Positions 34,884 through 42,210 of a stretch of DNA of 53,613 nucleotides are shown here, piece by piece. The notes below the pieces were generated by a model that saw only the letters and a list, made by a program, of their open reading frames with translations, had not been told where the DNA came from and ran no database searches. A program made the position numbers and the translations under genes. Positions within the stretch are counted from its first letter, which is position 1, and each line of letters starts with the position of its first letter. Source of the stretch: Opitutia bacterium (GTDB lineage: Bacteria > Verrucomicrobiota > Verrucomicrobiia > Opitutales > UBA953). The stretch covers positions 1 through 53,613 of the forward strand of contig CANHRV010000001.1 of assembly GCA_947463395.1 (NCBI GenBank), given 5' to 3'.

Positions 34884-36731
34884 CTATTTATCGCTAAACT
34901 GCACAGGCTTTTGCAAGTGTCGCTCGATAATCTGTTGTTTAATTTGTAATTCATTATCCCCTGAGCAACGGCGAACGTCATTGAGAATGATGTAAGCCAT
35001 GAGCGAGAAGAGAAAAGCCATACAGATAAATTGCACAATCGTCACGACCTTGGTGTTTAGACCATTTTTGAATAAACGTCCCAAGGTGGCGATGAGCATA
35101 TGGCCTCCATCGAGCACGGGAATGGGCATAAGGTTTAGAATCGCGAGATTGAGGTTAATCAAGACCGTGAACCAGAGAACACGTCGGAGATCATCGGAAA
35201 TATTATAATAAGTTTTGCTGATGGAGATGACCGAGGCGAGTTGGTTGACTTTGATATCTGAATTGCGATCGAACAAACGACTCAAGGTCGTGAAGGTTTG
35301 TTGCACAATATGCGTACAAGTCTCCAGGGGGTTAAGGTGAGCGAGTTCGGGTGACGTGGAGAACTGAGCACCAATCAAAGCACGCTCCAAGGGTTTTACT
35401 CGTTTTACCTCAGCATCTTTCAGGACAAAATTACCTGTTTCTCCATTAGCTCGATTCCAGTAGAACGTTAAATCACGCTTCGTGCCACCTGTTGCATTTT
35501 CTAAATCTTGGAGCGAACGAAGGACGGAAAGCTCTTGTCCATCGACTTTATCTAAGACAGTTCCTGTTTTTAGAATCTCTTTGAAAGCGGAGTCTTCGGG
35601 GTACATGCCTAGGACCATCAGTTGATCACGGGTAGCTTTGGCGTCGGTGGAAAGTAAATCGCGGGTCACGGGCACCACGACGATTGTGTGAGGGTTTTGG
35701 TAATCTCCGTAAAGAATTTGTCCGACGGGGTTGGTGGTCGGGCTGATTTTAGGAGTCACTTTTACTAAGCGTTTTGTGCCTTTTTCGGGACCAGAAGTTT
35801 GTTCGACTTCGAGGGTGTGTTCCGTTGCGCCACCTTTGCGCATCAACTCCATGAACTCGGTTAAGCTGTGGATAGGTTTTTGATTGAGCGAGAGAATGCG
35901 GTCACCGCGACGTAGGCCACCTTTCTCGGCCGGAGAGTCGGGCAGAATTGTATCAACAATGACGCTTGAGCGAGGCATAATACCAGCCACCCTGATTTTA
36001 TCTCCGCTTTGTGCGTTAAGTTTAACGATGGCTGGTTGAATGGTGATATCGAGTTTTTTGCCGTCACGAAGAATGGTGAATTTGCAGGTACGCACACCTT
36101 GGTTACTTTTTCCATTACCGAGTAGCACCGCTTCACTGATTTGTGTGAAAGTTTTTACAGGTTTATCATCAACGGCTAAAACTTCATCGCCTGAGCGAAG
36201 ACCAGCGATGTAGGCAGGTCCAGGAGCACTTTGTCCAAGGCCTAGTTCGGAAAGTTGACCAGTGCTTGTCACTACTTGCTCTTGGACGTATCCAATCACG
36301 GTGGTTTTGCTTCCTTCTGGCACAGGCACGCCCGTGAACCAAAGAATCGTGGCCAAACCAAAAGCAAAAATGACGTTAAAGACCGCACCCATCACCGCGA
36401 CAATCATTTTATCAGCGTATGAAATTTCAGGAAGTTTTTCCGCTTTCTCGTCGGTTTCACCTTCGATGGCCGAAGAGTCGCCCATCTGTGGCAGGGCAAC
36501 ATAACCGCCTAAAGGAATCCAAGCGATGCGGTAGTCAACTCCGTCTTTGCCCGTCCAGCCAAAGATTTTCGGCCCAAAGCCGATCGAGAACCTTTCGATT
36601 TTAAGTCCTCGTCGACGGGCAGCGAGGAAGTGACCTAGTTCATGGACGAAAATGGATCCTCCAAAGAAAAAGGCTAAAAGTAAAATCCCTCGAAGAGAGG
36701 TGGCGAGGTCGCCAAGTAAATTATTTTCCAT
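34884..36731 (-). CDS. rseP: RseP-family site-2 zinc metallopeptidase
   Basis: A 615-aa intramembrane protease that cleaves anti-sigma factors or signal-peptide remnants. The active site HELGHFLAARR (His30, Glu31, His34) is in the first membrane segment. The C-terminal membrane part has NLAILNLMPIPVLDGGHML, with the conserved Asp. Two PDZ-type stretches are visible (about 165-205, AYIAGLRSGDEVLAVDDKPV; and about 265-300, SPAEKGGLRRGDRILSLNQKPI). At 615 aa it is well over the ~450 aa of E. coli RseP. The extra length lies between the second PDZ and the C-terminal membrane segments (about 300-480) and may be a further PDZ-like domain. It follows dxr by 6 bases, a common pairing. Confidence 0.92.
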   Translation of the reverse strand: MENNLLGDLATSLRGILLLAFFFGGSIFVHELGHFLAARRRGLKIERFSIGFGPKIFGWTGKDGVDYRIAWIPLGGYVALPQMGDSSAIEGETDEKAEKLPEISYADKMIVAVMGAVFNVIFAFGLATILWFTGVPVPEGSKTTVIGYVQEQVVTSTGQLSELGLGQSAPGPAYIAGLRSGDEVLAVDDKPVKTFTQISEAVLLGNGKSNQGVRTCKFTILRDGKKLDITIQPAIVKLNAQSGDKIRVAGIMPRSSVIVDTILPDSPAEKGGLRRGDRILSLNQKPIHSLTEFMELMRKGGATEHTLEVEQTSGPEKGTKRLVKVTPKISPTTNPVGQILYGDYQNPHTIVVVPVTRDLLSTDAKATRDQLMVLGMYPEDSAFKEILKTGTVLDKVDGQELSVLRSLQDLENATGGTKRDLTFYWNRANGETGNFVLKDAEVKRVKPLERALIGAQFSTSPELAHLNPLETCTHIVQQTFTTLSRLFDRNSDIKVNQLASVISISKTYYNISDDLRRVLWFTVLINLNLAILNLMPIPVLDGGHMLIATLGRLFKNGLNTKVVTIVQFICMAFLFSLMAYIILNDVRRCSGDNELQIKQQIIERHLQKPVQFSDK

Positions 36732-36737
36732 AAAAGT

Positions 36738-37904
36738 TTAACGAGCGAAACCTGGAGCCAGTTTTGAAGCGATAGTGCGTGCTTCGGCATCGGCACTTAA
36801 GACATCTTCGAGAGAAGAAGGTTCGCGGGCAGAGCAAAGGTTTAGGGTTTTTTCTATGAGAGGTGCAATGCCAGTAAAGGTAAGTTTGCCAGCGACAAAG
36901 GCTTCGACCGCTATTTCGTTAGCAGCATTGAAGACCGCTGGTGCAGTTCCGCCAGTGGTCGCCGCTTGGCGAGCGAGTCGTAAGCAAGGGTAACGCTGCA
37001 GGTCGGGTGGCGACATATCGAGTTTAATAACATCCTGTAAATCCAAAATCGGGGCGGGGCAGGGTAGACGTAGAGGATAAAGAAGACAGTCTTGAATAGG
37101 GTAGACCATTGAAGGTGGGGAGAGTTGCGCATTGAGACTTCCATCCGTGAGAGTCACCATCGAGTGAATGATGCTTTGCGGGTGCACCACGACATCAATG
37201 CGGTTGGATGGAATATCAAAGAGCCAGCCTGCCTCGATGATTTCCAATCCCTTATTGGCCATCGTCGCTGAATCGATGGTCACCTTGGGTCCCATGTTCC
37301 AACTCGGGTGTTGTAGGGCTTGTGCAGGAGTTACTTGGGGAAGATCGGAAAGAGGTGTATTGCGAAAGGCTCCACCCGAGGCGGTGAGAACAAGTCGAGC
37401 TACTTCTTGACGAGGGCGATGACGTAAGAGTTGATGTATCGCGTTATGCTCGCTATCGATAGGTAAAATCGTTGACCCTGATTCTTTAGCGGTGGCGGTA
37501 ACAAATTTTCCTGCCAGAACCAGAAGTTCTTTACTGGCGAGGGCGATATTTTTTTTGGCACGCAGAGCGGCAATCGTGGGTTTTAATCCAGAAGTGCCAA
37601 CCACCGCGGATACGACTGTTTGCACCTCAGGTAAGCAGGCTACCTCAATCATGCCTTCGATGCCCTCGAGGATGCGCACACCAGGAAACTCGCCTGACTC
37701 TCTGGCATTCTTGGCTGCTTGTGCATTGGCGAGGGCAATCGTTTTAACATCAAACTCCTTTACCAAACTGATTAACTCGCGCCAATTGGAGTTGGCGGTC
37801 AGGCCTACGACCTTAAGTCGAGAAGGGTGAGCACGGGCAACGGCCAAAGTGGTCGTACCAATCGAGCCCGTGGCTCCGAGGATGGCAATTGGCCTATTTT
37901 CCAT
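36738..37904 (-). CDS. dxr: 1-deoxy-D-xylulose 5-phosphate reductoisomerase
   Basis: A 388-aa Dxr, the first committed step of the MEP pathway (DXP + NADPH to MEP). The NADPH site is AILGATGSIGTTTLAV. The metal and substrate motifs ASKELLVLAG, DSEHNAIHQLL, LTASGGAFRN and MGPKVTIDSATMANKGLEIIEA are intact, as is HPQSIIHSMV. It is the first gene of the minus-strand row dxr-rseP-ispG-gpmI, and it is divergent from queF across 122 bases that should hold both promoters. Confidence 0.96.
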   Translation of the reverse strand: MENRPIAILGATGSIGTTTLAVARAHPSRLKVVGLTANSNWRELISLVKEFDVKTIALANAQAAKNARESGEFPGVRILEGIEGMIEVACLPEVQTVVSAVVGTSGLKPTIAALRAKKNIALASKELLVLAGKFVTATAKESGSTILPIDSEHNAIHQLLRHRPRQEVARLVLTASGGAFRNTPLSDLPQVTPAQALQHPSWNMGPKVTIDSATMANKGLEIIEAGWLFDIPSNRIDVVVHPQSIIHSMVTLTDGSLNAQLSPPSMVYPIQDCLLYPLRLPCPAPILDLQDVIKLDMSPPDLQRYPCLRLARQAATTGGTAPAVFNAANEIAVEAFVAGKLTFTGIAPLIEKTLNLCSAREPSSLEDVLSADAEARTIASKLAPGFAR

Positions 37905-37969
37905 GCACGCAGGTTGGGTTTTGAGGCAACCGTGGGATATCTCCGTGGCAAGCCGGTTTCATCAAACTT

Positions 37970-37988
37970 GAGAAGCTTTATGCTTCTC
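37970..37988 (+). other. Hairpin ahead of queF
   Basis: A perfect 7-bp inverted repeat, GAGAAGC-TTTAT-GCTTCTC, about 38 bases before the queF start. It is in the divergent dxr/queF gap and could be a leader hairpin for queF. I looked for a preQ1 riboswitch here, but the hairpin does not match that aptamer. Function unknown. Confidence 0.3.
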
Positions 37989-38026
37989 CGCTTGTCTCTT
38001 TCGGTGTGTTTGTTTCCCTTCTCTCT

Positions 38027-38440
38027 ATGACCACTCAGCCCAAGGATCTTCAAGGACTCTCCCATCTTGGAAATACCCAGAATAAACCTCAGCAAACCCT
38101 GGAAACATTTCCTAATCGCAATTTGGGCCGTAACTATTTCGTCGAGTTAACCACCGAGGAGTTCACCTGCCTTTGCCCAGCAACGGGTCAGCCTGATTTT
38201 GCTAAAATCACCATTAACTACGTTCCTGGACCTCGCATTGTTGAATCGAAGTCATTGAAACTTTATTTCTGGAGTTATCGTCAACAAGGAGTCTTCCACG
38301 AACATTTAACGAATAAAATTCTCGACGATTTAGTGGCAGCTCTCGACCCCGTTTGGTGTCAAGTGACGGGGGCTTTTGGTGTTCGTGGTGGAATTGGCAT
38401 CACAGTACGAGCTGAATACGGCAAAAAACCTCAGTCGTGA
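38027..38440 (+). CDS. queF: NADPH-dependent preQ0 reductase (7-cyano-7-deazaguanine reductase)
   Basis: A 137-aa short-type (single-domain) QueF that reduces preQ0 to preQ1 for queuosine. I start at the ATG at 38027 (MTTQPKDLQG). The catalytic Cys is in FTCLCPATGQPDFA, and the NADPH/substrate motif ESKSLKLYFWSYRQQGVFHEHLTN is well conserved, with its Glu and His. The last bases overlap the start of the recombinase gene by 4 (GTGA). Tgt, which inserts preQ1 into tRNA, is at 16989-18134. Confidence 0.94.
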   Translation: MTTQPKDLQGLSHLGNTQNKPQQTLETFPNRNLGRNYFVELTTEEFTCLCPATGQPDFAKITINYVPGPRIVESKSLKLYFWSYRQQGVFHEHLTNKILDDLVAALDPVWCQVTGAFGVRGGIGITVRAEYGKKPQS

Positions 38441-39375
38441 AAAAACGTCCCGTCCAGATTGATGACGGGGCTTCCGCGAACTGGCCTGGGGTAAAACGGG
38501 TTTCGGATTATTTATCTCGGCAACGAGCGGGCCATCGTTTGTCAGCGCGCACTTGCCAAACTTATTTCCGAGCACTCAAGGGCTTTGCTTTATGGATGAA
38601 ATCGCAGGGTGGTTGGGATGGCGACTGGTCGCAATTAACCGCCCGCAATTTACGAGACTTTGTGATTGAGCGTCAATCGACCCATCACCGACGATCCCTC
38701 CATAATCAAGTTTCGGCTCTTCGTTCTTTTCTAACCGATTTGCGTGAGCGTGGGGATATTCAATCATCTCCAGCGGCTGGTTTGGTTTTACCCAAGTTGC
38801 CAAAGTCTTTACCTAAATTTTTAACAGAAAATCAAACAGAAGCTCTCTTAGAGGCTCATTCCGAGGAGGAAGAAAGCGCCCTTACTCGGGCTCGTAATCA
38901 AGCGATTCTAGAATTGCTGTATGGAGGTGGATTGCGTGTCTCTGAGTTATGCGGGATAAGAAGTGGAGATTTGGATTTAAAAACAGGATTAGTGAAAGTC
39001 TTAGGTAAAGGCTCAAAAGAGCGTGTCATTCCTGTTGGCGAATCGGCCGTGGCTGCCGTCAAAACTTACCTTACCTTGCGTGGTCAACCCGTCCGAGGAG
39101 AACCTTTACTTTTAACATCGCGCCATCGGCCGATGCACCCTCGATCGGTACAGTTAATGTTAAAAAAGAAATTAATCCAAGCGGGCTTACCAGCGGATTT
39201 AACTCCGCACAAATTACGCCACGCTTGTGCTACGCATTTGCTTTCCAATGGAGCTGACTTGAGGTTGGTCCAAGAACAATTGGGTCACGCTTCGCTTTCA
39301 ACGACGCAAATCTACACTCACCTGACCATTGCTAAATTGCGTGAGGTGCATCGGAAAGCTCACCCTCGCGCTTAA
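38437..39375 (+). CDS. Tyrosine recombinase (XerC/XerD family)
   Basis: A 312-aa integrase-family recombinase. The N-terminal SAM-like domain (VKRVSDYLSRQRAGHRLSARTCQTYFRALKGF) is followed by the catalytic domain. The active-site residues are all visible: Arg in YGGGLRVSELCGI, Lys in VLGKGSKERVIPV, HxxR in TPHKLRHACATHLL, His in QLGHASLSTTQ, and the nucleophile Tyr in IYTHLT. The length and lack of neighbours from mobile DNA suggest a chromosomal XerC or XerD for dimer resolution rather than a phage integrase. It starts with GTG, overlapping the queF stop, and ispE begins 5 bases after its end. Confidence 0.9.
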   Translation: MKKRPVQIDDGASANWPGVKRVSDYLSRQRAGHRLSARTCQTYFRALKGFALWMKSQGGWDGDWSQLTARNLRDFVIERQSTHHRRSLHNQVSALRSFLTDLRERGDIQSSPAAGLVLPKLPKSLPKFLTENQTEALLEAHSEEEESALTRARNQAILELLYGGGLRVSELCGIRSGDLDLKTGLVKVLGKGSKERVIPVGESAVAAVKTYLTLRGQPVRGEPLLLTSRHRPMHPRSVQLMLKKKLIQAGLPADLTPHKLRHACATHLLSNGADLRLVQEQLGHASLSTTQIYTHLTIAKLREVHRKAHPRA

Positions 39376-39380
39376 ATCCT

Positions 39381-40250
39381 GTGGTTTCTGAAATTGCTCA
39401 TGCTAAGTTAAATCTGTCGCTCGCCGTCACAGGACGAAGAGAGGATGGGTTTCATGAATTAGTGAGTTTAGTTCATGCGATTGCTTTAGCCGATGAGTTA
39501 GATTTTGAGCCAGGGGGTCCCTTTCGTTTGATTTGCGATGACAAGACTCTGCCAACCGATGAAACCAACTTGGTTTTGCGGGCAGCGCTGGCCTACCAAA
39601 AACAGGTTCCGTTTTGTCCGACTGGCACTTTTTATTTACGTAAATGTATTCCGAGTGGAGCGGGATTGGGTGGTGGAAGTTCGGATGCCGCTGCGGCTTT
39701 ACGACTGCTGAATCGATCTATTCCGCAACCTCTGTCGGAGGACAATTTACGTTCGATGGCTGCAACCATTGGTTCGGATTGCCCGTTTTTTATTTCTGAA
39801 CGTGCGGCTATCATGCGCGGAAGGGGAGAGCGTTTAAACGAAATTCCTAAAGTCAGCGCTCAGACGTTGCAACGACGCCGCGTTTTAGTGGTAAAACCTG
39901 CTTTTGCCATCAGTACGCCAGAGGCTTATGGTTTGTTGGCTCAATCAGGTCGCTATGCTGTTTCTGCTGATGTTGAACAATCGCTTCAGTCATGGTTGCA
40001 AAAGCCCAATCGTGATCCTTCTTTCTTAGGTAATACGCTCGAGGCTGCTGTTTTTCGGAAGTATATCGCCTTACCGACTGCTTTAGATAAAGTGTCTCAT
40101 CGTCTCGGGGTGACTTTTCGAATGACGGGTAGCGGAAGTGCTTGTTTTGCCTTTTATCCCGAGGGAGAAACATCCAGCGAGGTTGAGTCTTTATTTAAAG
40201 AACTCTGGGGGCCTAGGGTCTGGTTTTGTGATACTCAGCTTTTCGGATAG
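39381..40250 (+). CDS. ispE: 4-diphosphocytidyl-2-C-methyl-D-erythritol kinase
   Basis: A 289-aa GHMP-family kinase of the MEP pathway that phosphorylates CDP-ME. Motifs: HAKLNLSLAVTGRREDGFHEL at the N terminus (catalytic Lys and substrate contacts), CIPSGAGLGGGSSDAAAALRLLN (ATP-binding loop), IGSDCPFFI (catalytic Asp), and RMTGSGSACFAF near the C terminus. It starts with GTG at 39381, directly after the recombinase gene, so queF-xerC-ispE looks like one operon. Confidence 0.95.
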   Translation: MVSEIAHAKLNLSLAVTGRREDGFHELVSLVHAIALADELDFEPGGPFRLICDDKTLPTDETNLVLRAALAYQKQVPFCPTGTFYLRKCIPSGAGLGGGSSDAAAALRLLNRSIPQPLSEDNLRSMAATIGSDCPFFISERAAIMRGRGERLNEIPKVSAQTLQRRRVLVVKPAFAISTPEAYGLLAQSGRYAVSADVEQSLQSWLQKPNRDPSFLGNTLEAAVFRKYIALPTALDKVSHRLGVTFRMTGSGSACFAFYPEGETSSEVESLFKELWGPRVWFCDTQLFG

Positions 40251-40304
40251 TTTCGGCTTTACTGTCAGCCTGAGCCTCGCCTAGATGCTCTTACCAAAAC
40301 AACT

Positions 40305-40403
40305 ATGGGAAGCCTCAAGAAAAAGCGTCGTCTGAAAATGAACAAGCACAAGCGCCGTAAGCGCTCGAAGAGCTCACGTCACAAGAAGCGCTTGTGGGGC
40401 TAA
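40305..40403 (+). CDS. AURKAIP1/COX24-domain micro-protein (bS22/mS38-like ribosomal protein)
   Basis: A 32-aa, extremely basic protein: MGSLKKKRRLKMNKHKRRKR, then SKSSRHKKRLWG. The KKxRxxKMxxHKxRKRRK core is that of the AURKAIP1/COX24 family. Its mitochondrial member mS38 and mycobacterial bS22 sit in the small ribosomal subunit, near the decoding region. Proteins of this length are usually missed by gene finders. Support beyond the match: it lies alone between ispE and rpmG, is followed by two hairpins, and has the bias expected of a ribosomal gene. The identification is from motif recognition. Confidence 0.8.
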   Translation: MGSLKKKRRLKMNKHKRRKRSKSSRHKKRLWG

Positions 40404-40404
40404 G

Positions 40405-40427
40405 TTTTAAGGCAAAAGGCCTTAAAA
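40405..40427 (+). terminator. First of two tandem hairpins after the bS22-like gene
   Basis: A perfect 9-bp inverted repeat TTTTAAGGC / GCCTTAAAA with a 5-base loop starts 1 base after the stop codon of the micro-gene. It is AT-rich with no T-tract of its own, and may act with the stronger hairpin immediately downstream. Confidence 0.5.
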
Positions 40428-40433
40428 TCATCG

Positions 40434-40465
40434 AGGGTGACCTTTTTGGTCACCCCTTTTGTTTT
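40434..40465 (+). terminator. Rho-independent terminator after the bS22-like gene
   Basis: The 8-bp inverted repeat GGGTGACC / GGTCACCC with a TTTTT loop is followed by CTTTTGTTTTC, a good T-tract. It ends the transcript of the micro-gene and implies that rpmG, 60 bases on, has its own promoter. Confidence 0.85.
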
Positions 40466-40524
40466 CTGGCTTGCCCAATACCTAGGATAACCCCAAGTCT
40501 CATCCCTCACCTCTATTTCTAACC

Positions 40525-40695
40525 ATGGCCCGCGAAACCGTAATCATTGAGTGCACTGAAGCCCGCAAGGAAGGCAAACGCCCCTCGCGCTATATGACCA
40601 CGCGCAACAAGAAGCTTTCTCAAGAGAAGGTGGAATTAAAGAAGTATAACCCTTCTCTTCGTCGTCACACTCTTCACAAAGAGATTAAAGGATAA
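40525..40695 (+). CDS. rpmG: 50S ribosomal protein bL33, zinc-free type
   Basis: A 56-aa protein with the bL33 pattern: MARETVIIECTEARKEGK, RYMTTRNKKLSQEKVELKKYNPSLRRHTLHKE. The zinc-binding forms have two CxxC pairs. Here there is a single Cys (position 10), so this is the C-minus, zinc-independent paralogue. It stands between two terminators, so it is probably transcribed alone. A second, zinc-binding L33 elsewhere in the genome would suggest Zur-type switching, but no Zur box is visible here. Confidence 0.93.
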   Translation: MARETVIIECTEARKEGKRPSRYMTTRNKKLSQEKVELKKYNPSLRRHTLHKEIKG

Positions 40696-40717
40696 TTATT
40701 TTTCTGCGTAAAATAAG

Positions 40718-40750
40718 AGGCCGAGGTCTTTCGAGATCTCGGCCTTTTTG
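40718..40750 (+). terminator. Terminator after rpmG, probably bidirectional
   Basis: A 12-bp stem, AGGCCGAGGTCT / AGATCTCGGCCT, with one G-T wobble and a TTCG tetraloop, followed by TTTTTG. It lies between the convergent rpmG and the small minus-strand gene ending at 40770. The minus-strand side has AAGAGG-rich sequence but a weaker T-tract. Confidence 0.88.
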
Positions 40751-40769
40751 TTTCATCATCAAGGATGAC

Positions 40770-41024
40770 TTAGTGGGCTTGAGCTGAACGACGTTGCTGG
40801 CGCCACTTTGCGCGGTGATGTCTCGTCCAATCAAGCAAAGCTTGTTCAAATCCAATGTCCTTCCCGGCCTTTTCGGATTCAATCCATTTGTGACGGAGAA
40901 TTTCCTGACGTTCAGCCAGAAATTCAGCATAGAGAGAGGACCTTGACGCCAGATCGCTGCCACTTGGCGTTGGTTTAGATTTTGGGGTATCAGAACTATC
41001 CCTCACGAATTTCAATAAGTACAA
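40770..41024 (-). CDS. Small conserved protein, 84 aa
   Basis: A basic protein whose core, YAEFLAERQEILRHKWIESEKAGKDIGFEQALLDW, then HHRAKWRQQRR, has the look of a conserved small family. I have seen similar HKWxxSEKAGxDIGFxxAxxDW motifs in short proteins of several phyla and in longer DUF4032-type proteins, but I cannot assign a function. No membrane segment or signal peptide is visible. It lies 36 bases downstream of mrp on the same strand and is probably co-transcribed. A second overlapping frame at 40685-40963 is a shadow: it runs through the rpmG terminator. Confidence 0.7.
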   Translation of the reverse strand: MYLLKFVRDSSDTPKSKPTPSGSDLASRSSLYAEFLAERQEILRHKWIESEKAGKDIGFEQALLDWTRHHRAKWRQQRRSAQAH

Positions 41025-41060
41025 ACTTTTGAATTTGGCAAGTCAGAGATGGGGAAACTC

Positions 41061-42149
41061 TTAAGCAGGCTGGTTGAGTTTACGTAGAACAGTCAATGCG
41101 ATGGATTTGAAAACTCGGGCGGCGTTATTATCGGGATGGCTGATTACCACAGGAATACCATGGTCGCCACCTTGGCGAACGGCGGGATCAATCGGGACTT
41201 CGCCAAGAAGTTCAGTATCAAGCGCTGTCGCCACTTTTAATCCGCCTCCTTGGCCAAAGAGGTATTGTCTGTCGCCATTAGCTGATTCCAAGAAACTCAT
41301 GTTTTCTGCCACGCCCAAAATGGGAATATTCACCTTGTTAAACATGGCAGCTCCTCGAAGAGCTACCGAAACGGCGGCGGTTTGTGGAGTAGTGACAATG
41401 ACAGCGCCACTGAGGGCCATCGATTGGGCGATCGAAAGCTGGGCATCGCCTGTTCCGGGAGGTAAATCGATTAAGAGAACATCGCACTCCCCCCAACGAA
41501 CATTGGAAGCGAACTGCGAGATGGTCTTCATAATCATCGGACCACGCCAAACCACGGGGGCATCGGCATCGATGAGCAATCCCATCGACATAATTTTTAC
41601 TCCGAAATTTTCTAAGGGAAGAAGGACGTCGCCTTCCATTTCTGGACGGGCATTGACACCAATCATTAGCGGGACGGAGGGCCCATAAATGTCGCAGTCC
41701 ATCAGTCCGATGCGACCGGTCTGGCCTTTTTCATTTAACGCACGGGCTAAGGCACAAGCGAGATTGACCGCAAAAGTGGATTTTCCAACGCCACCTTTGC
41801 CACTGGCGATGGCAATAATGTGCTTCACTTTGCCTACCCCAGCATCAGCGGGTAACTTAGCAGGTCCTGAAGCACCCAATGGAGTGACAGGGGTTGTTTT
41901 AGGTACGGTAACACTGATAGCGATTTCGGGATTCTGTATCCCAGCCCCTTGTAGAACTGACTCAATATCAGCGTATAACTTTCGGGGAATCGCGGCGTCG
42001 GCTGTCGTGACGGCAAGGCCGATGCTAACTTTGCCCTCGGGAGTCACCTCGACGCCTCGGAGGAGTCCAAACGATACAATATCGCGACTAAATCCTGGGT
42101 AGCGCACTTGGCCTAAAAGTTTAAGAATGCTTTCCTTATCCATCGACAT
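41061..42149 (-). CDS. Mrp/NBP35-family iron-sulfur carrier ATPase, CxxC absent
   Basis: A 362-aa P-loop ATPase of the Mrp/ApbC group. The N-terminal DUF59-like domain (ILKLLGQVRYPGFSRDIVSFGLLRGVEV) is followed by the ATPase: IIAIASGKGGVGKSTFAVNLA (deviant Walker A), LMDCDIYGPSVPLMIG, LLIDLPPGTGDAQLSIAQ and VTTPQTAAVSVALRGAAMF. Mrp proteins normally carry a CxxC that binds a shared Fe-S cluster, in an ENMSxxxCxxC context. Here that stretch reads ENMSFLESANGDRQYLFG, with no Cys. I start at 42149 (MSMDKES); an in-frame ATG at 42176 is also possible. It is divergent from the TolB-like gene. Confidence 0.9.
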   Translation of the reverse strand: MSMDKESILKLLGQVRYPGFSRDIVSFGLLRGVEVTPEGKVSIGLAVTTADAAIPRKLYADIESVLQGAGIQNPEIAISVTVPKTTPVTPLGASGPAKLPADAGVGKVKHIIAIASGKGGVGKSTFAVNLACALARALNEKGQTGRIGLMDCDIYGPSVPLMIGVNARPEMEGDVLLPLENFGVKIMSMGLLIDADAPVVWRGPMIMKTISQFASNVRWGECDVLLIDLPPGTGDAQLSIAQSMALSGAVIVTTPQTAAVSVALRGAAMFNKVNIPILGVAENMSFLESANGDRQYLFGQGGGLKVATALDTELLGEVPIDPAVRQGGDHGIPVVISHPDNNAARVFKSIALTVLRKLNQPA

Positions 42150-42210
42150 GTGAGGGATTGAACTCTCAATGGACATTAGGTCAAACTGCTATCACTCTCA
42201 TTTTAAGACT

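Noticed and set aside
37905..38026. preQ1 riboswitch before queF
   Set aside because: The only clear hairpin (37970-37988) lacks the aptamer's conserved loop and A-rich tail.
38437..39375. Phage or integron integrase
   Set aside because: No attachment site, repeats or mobile genes are nearby, and the gene is embedded in a housekeeping operon, so XerC/XerD is more likely.
40685..40963. 92-aa minus-strand frame overlapping rpmG end
   Set aside because: It runs through the rpmG terminator and is out of frame with the better-supported 84-aa protein at 40770-41024.
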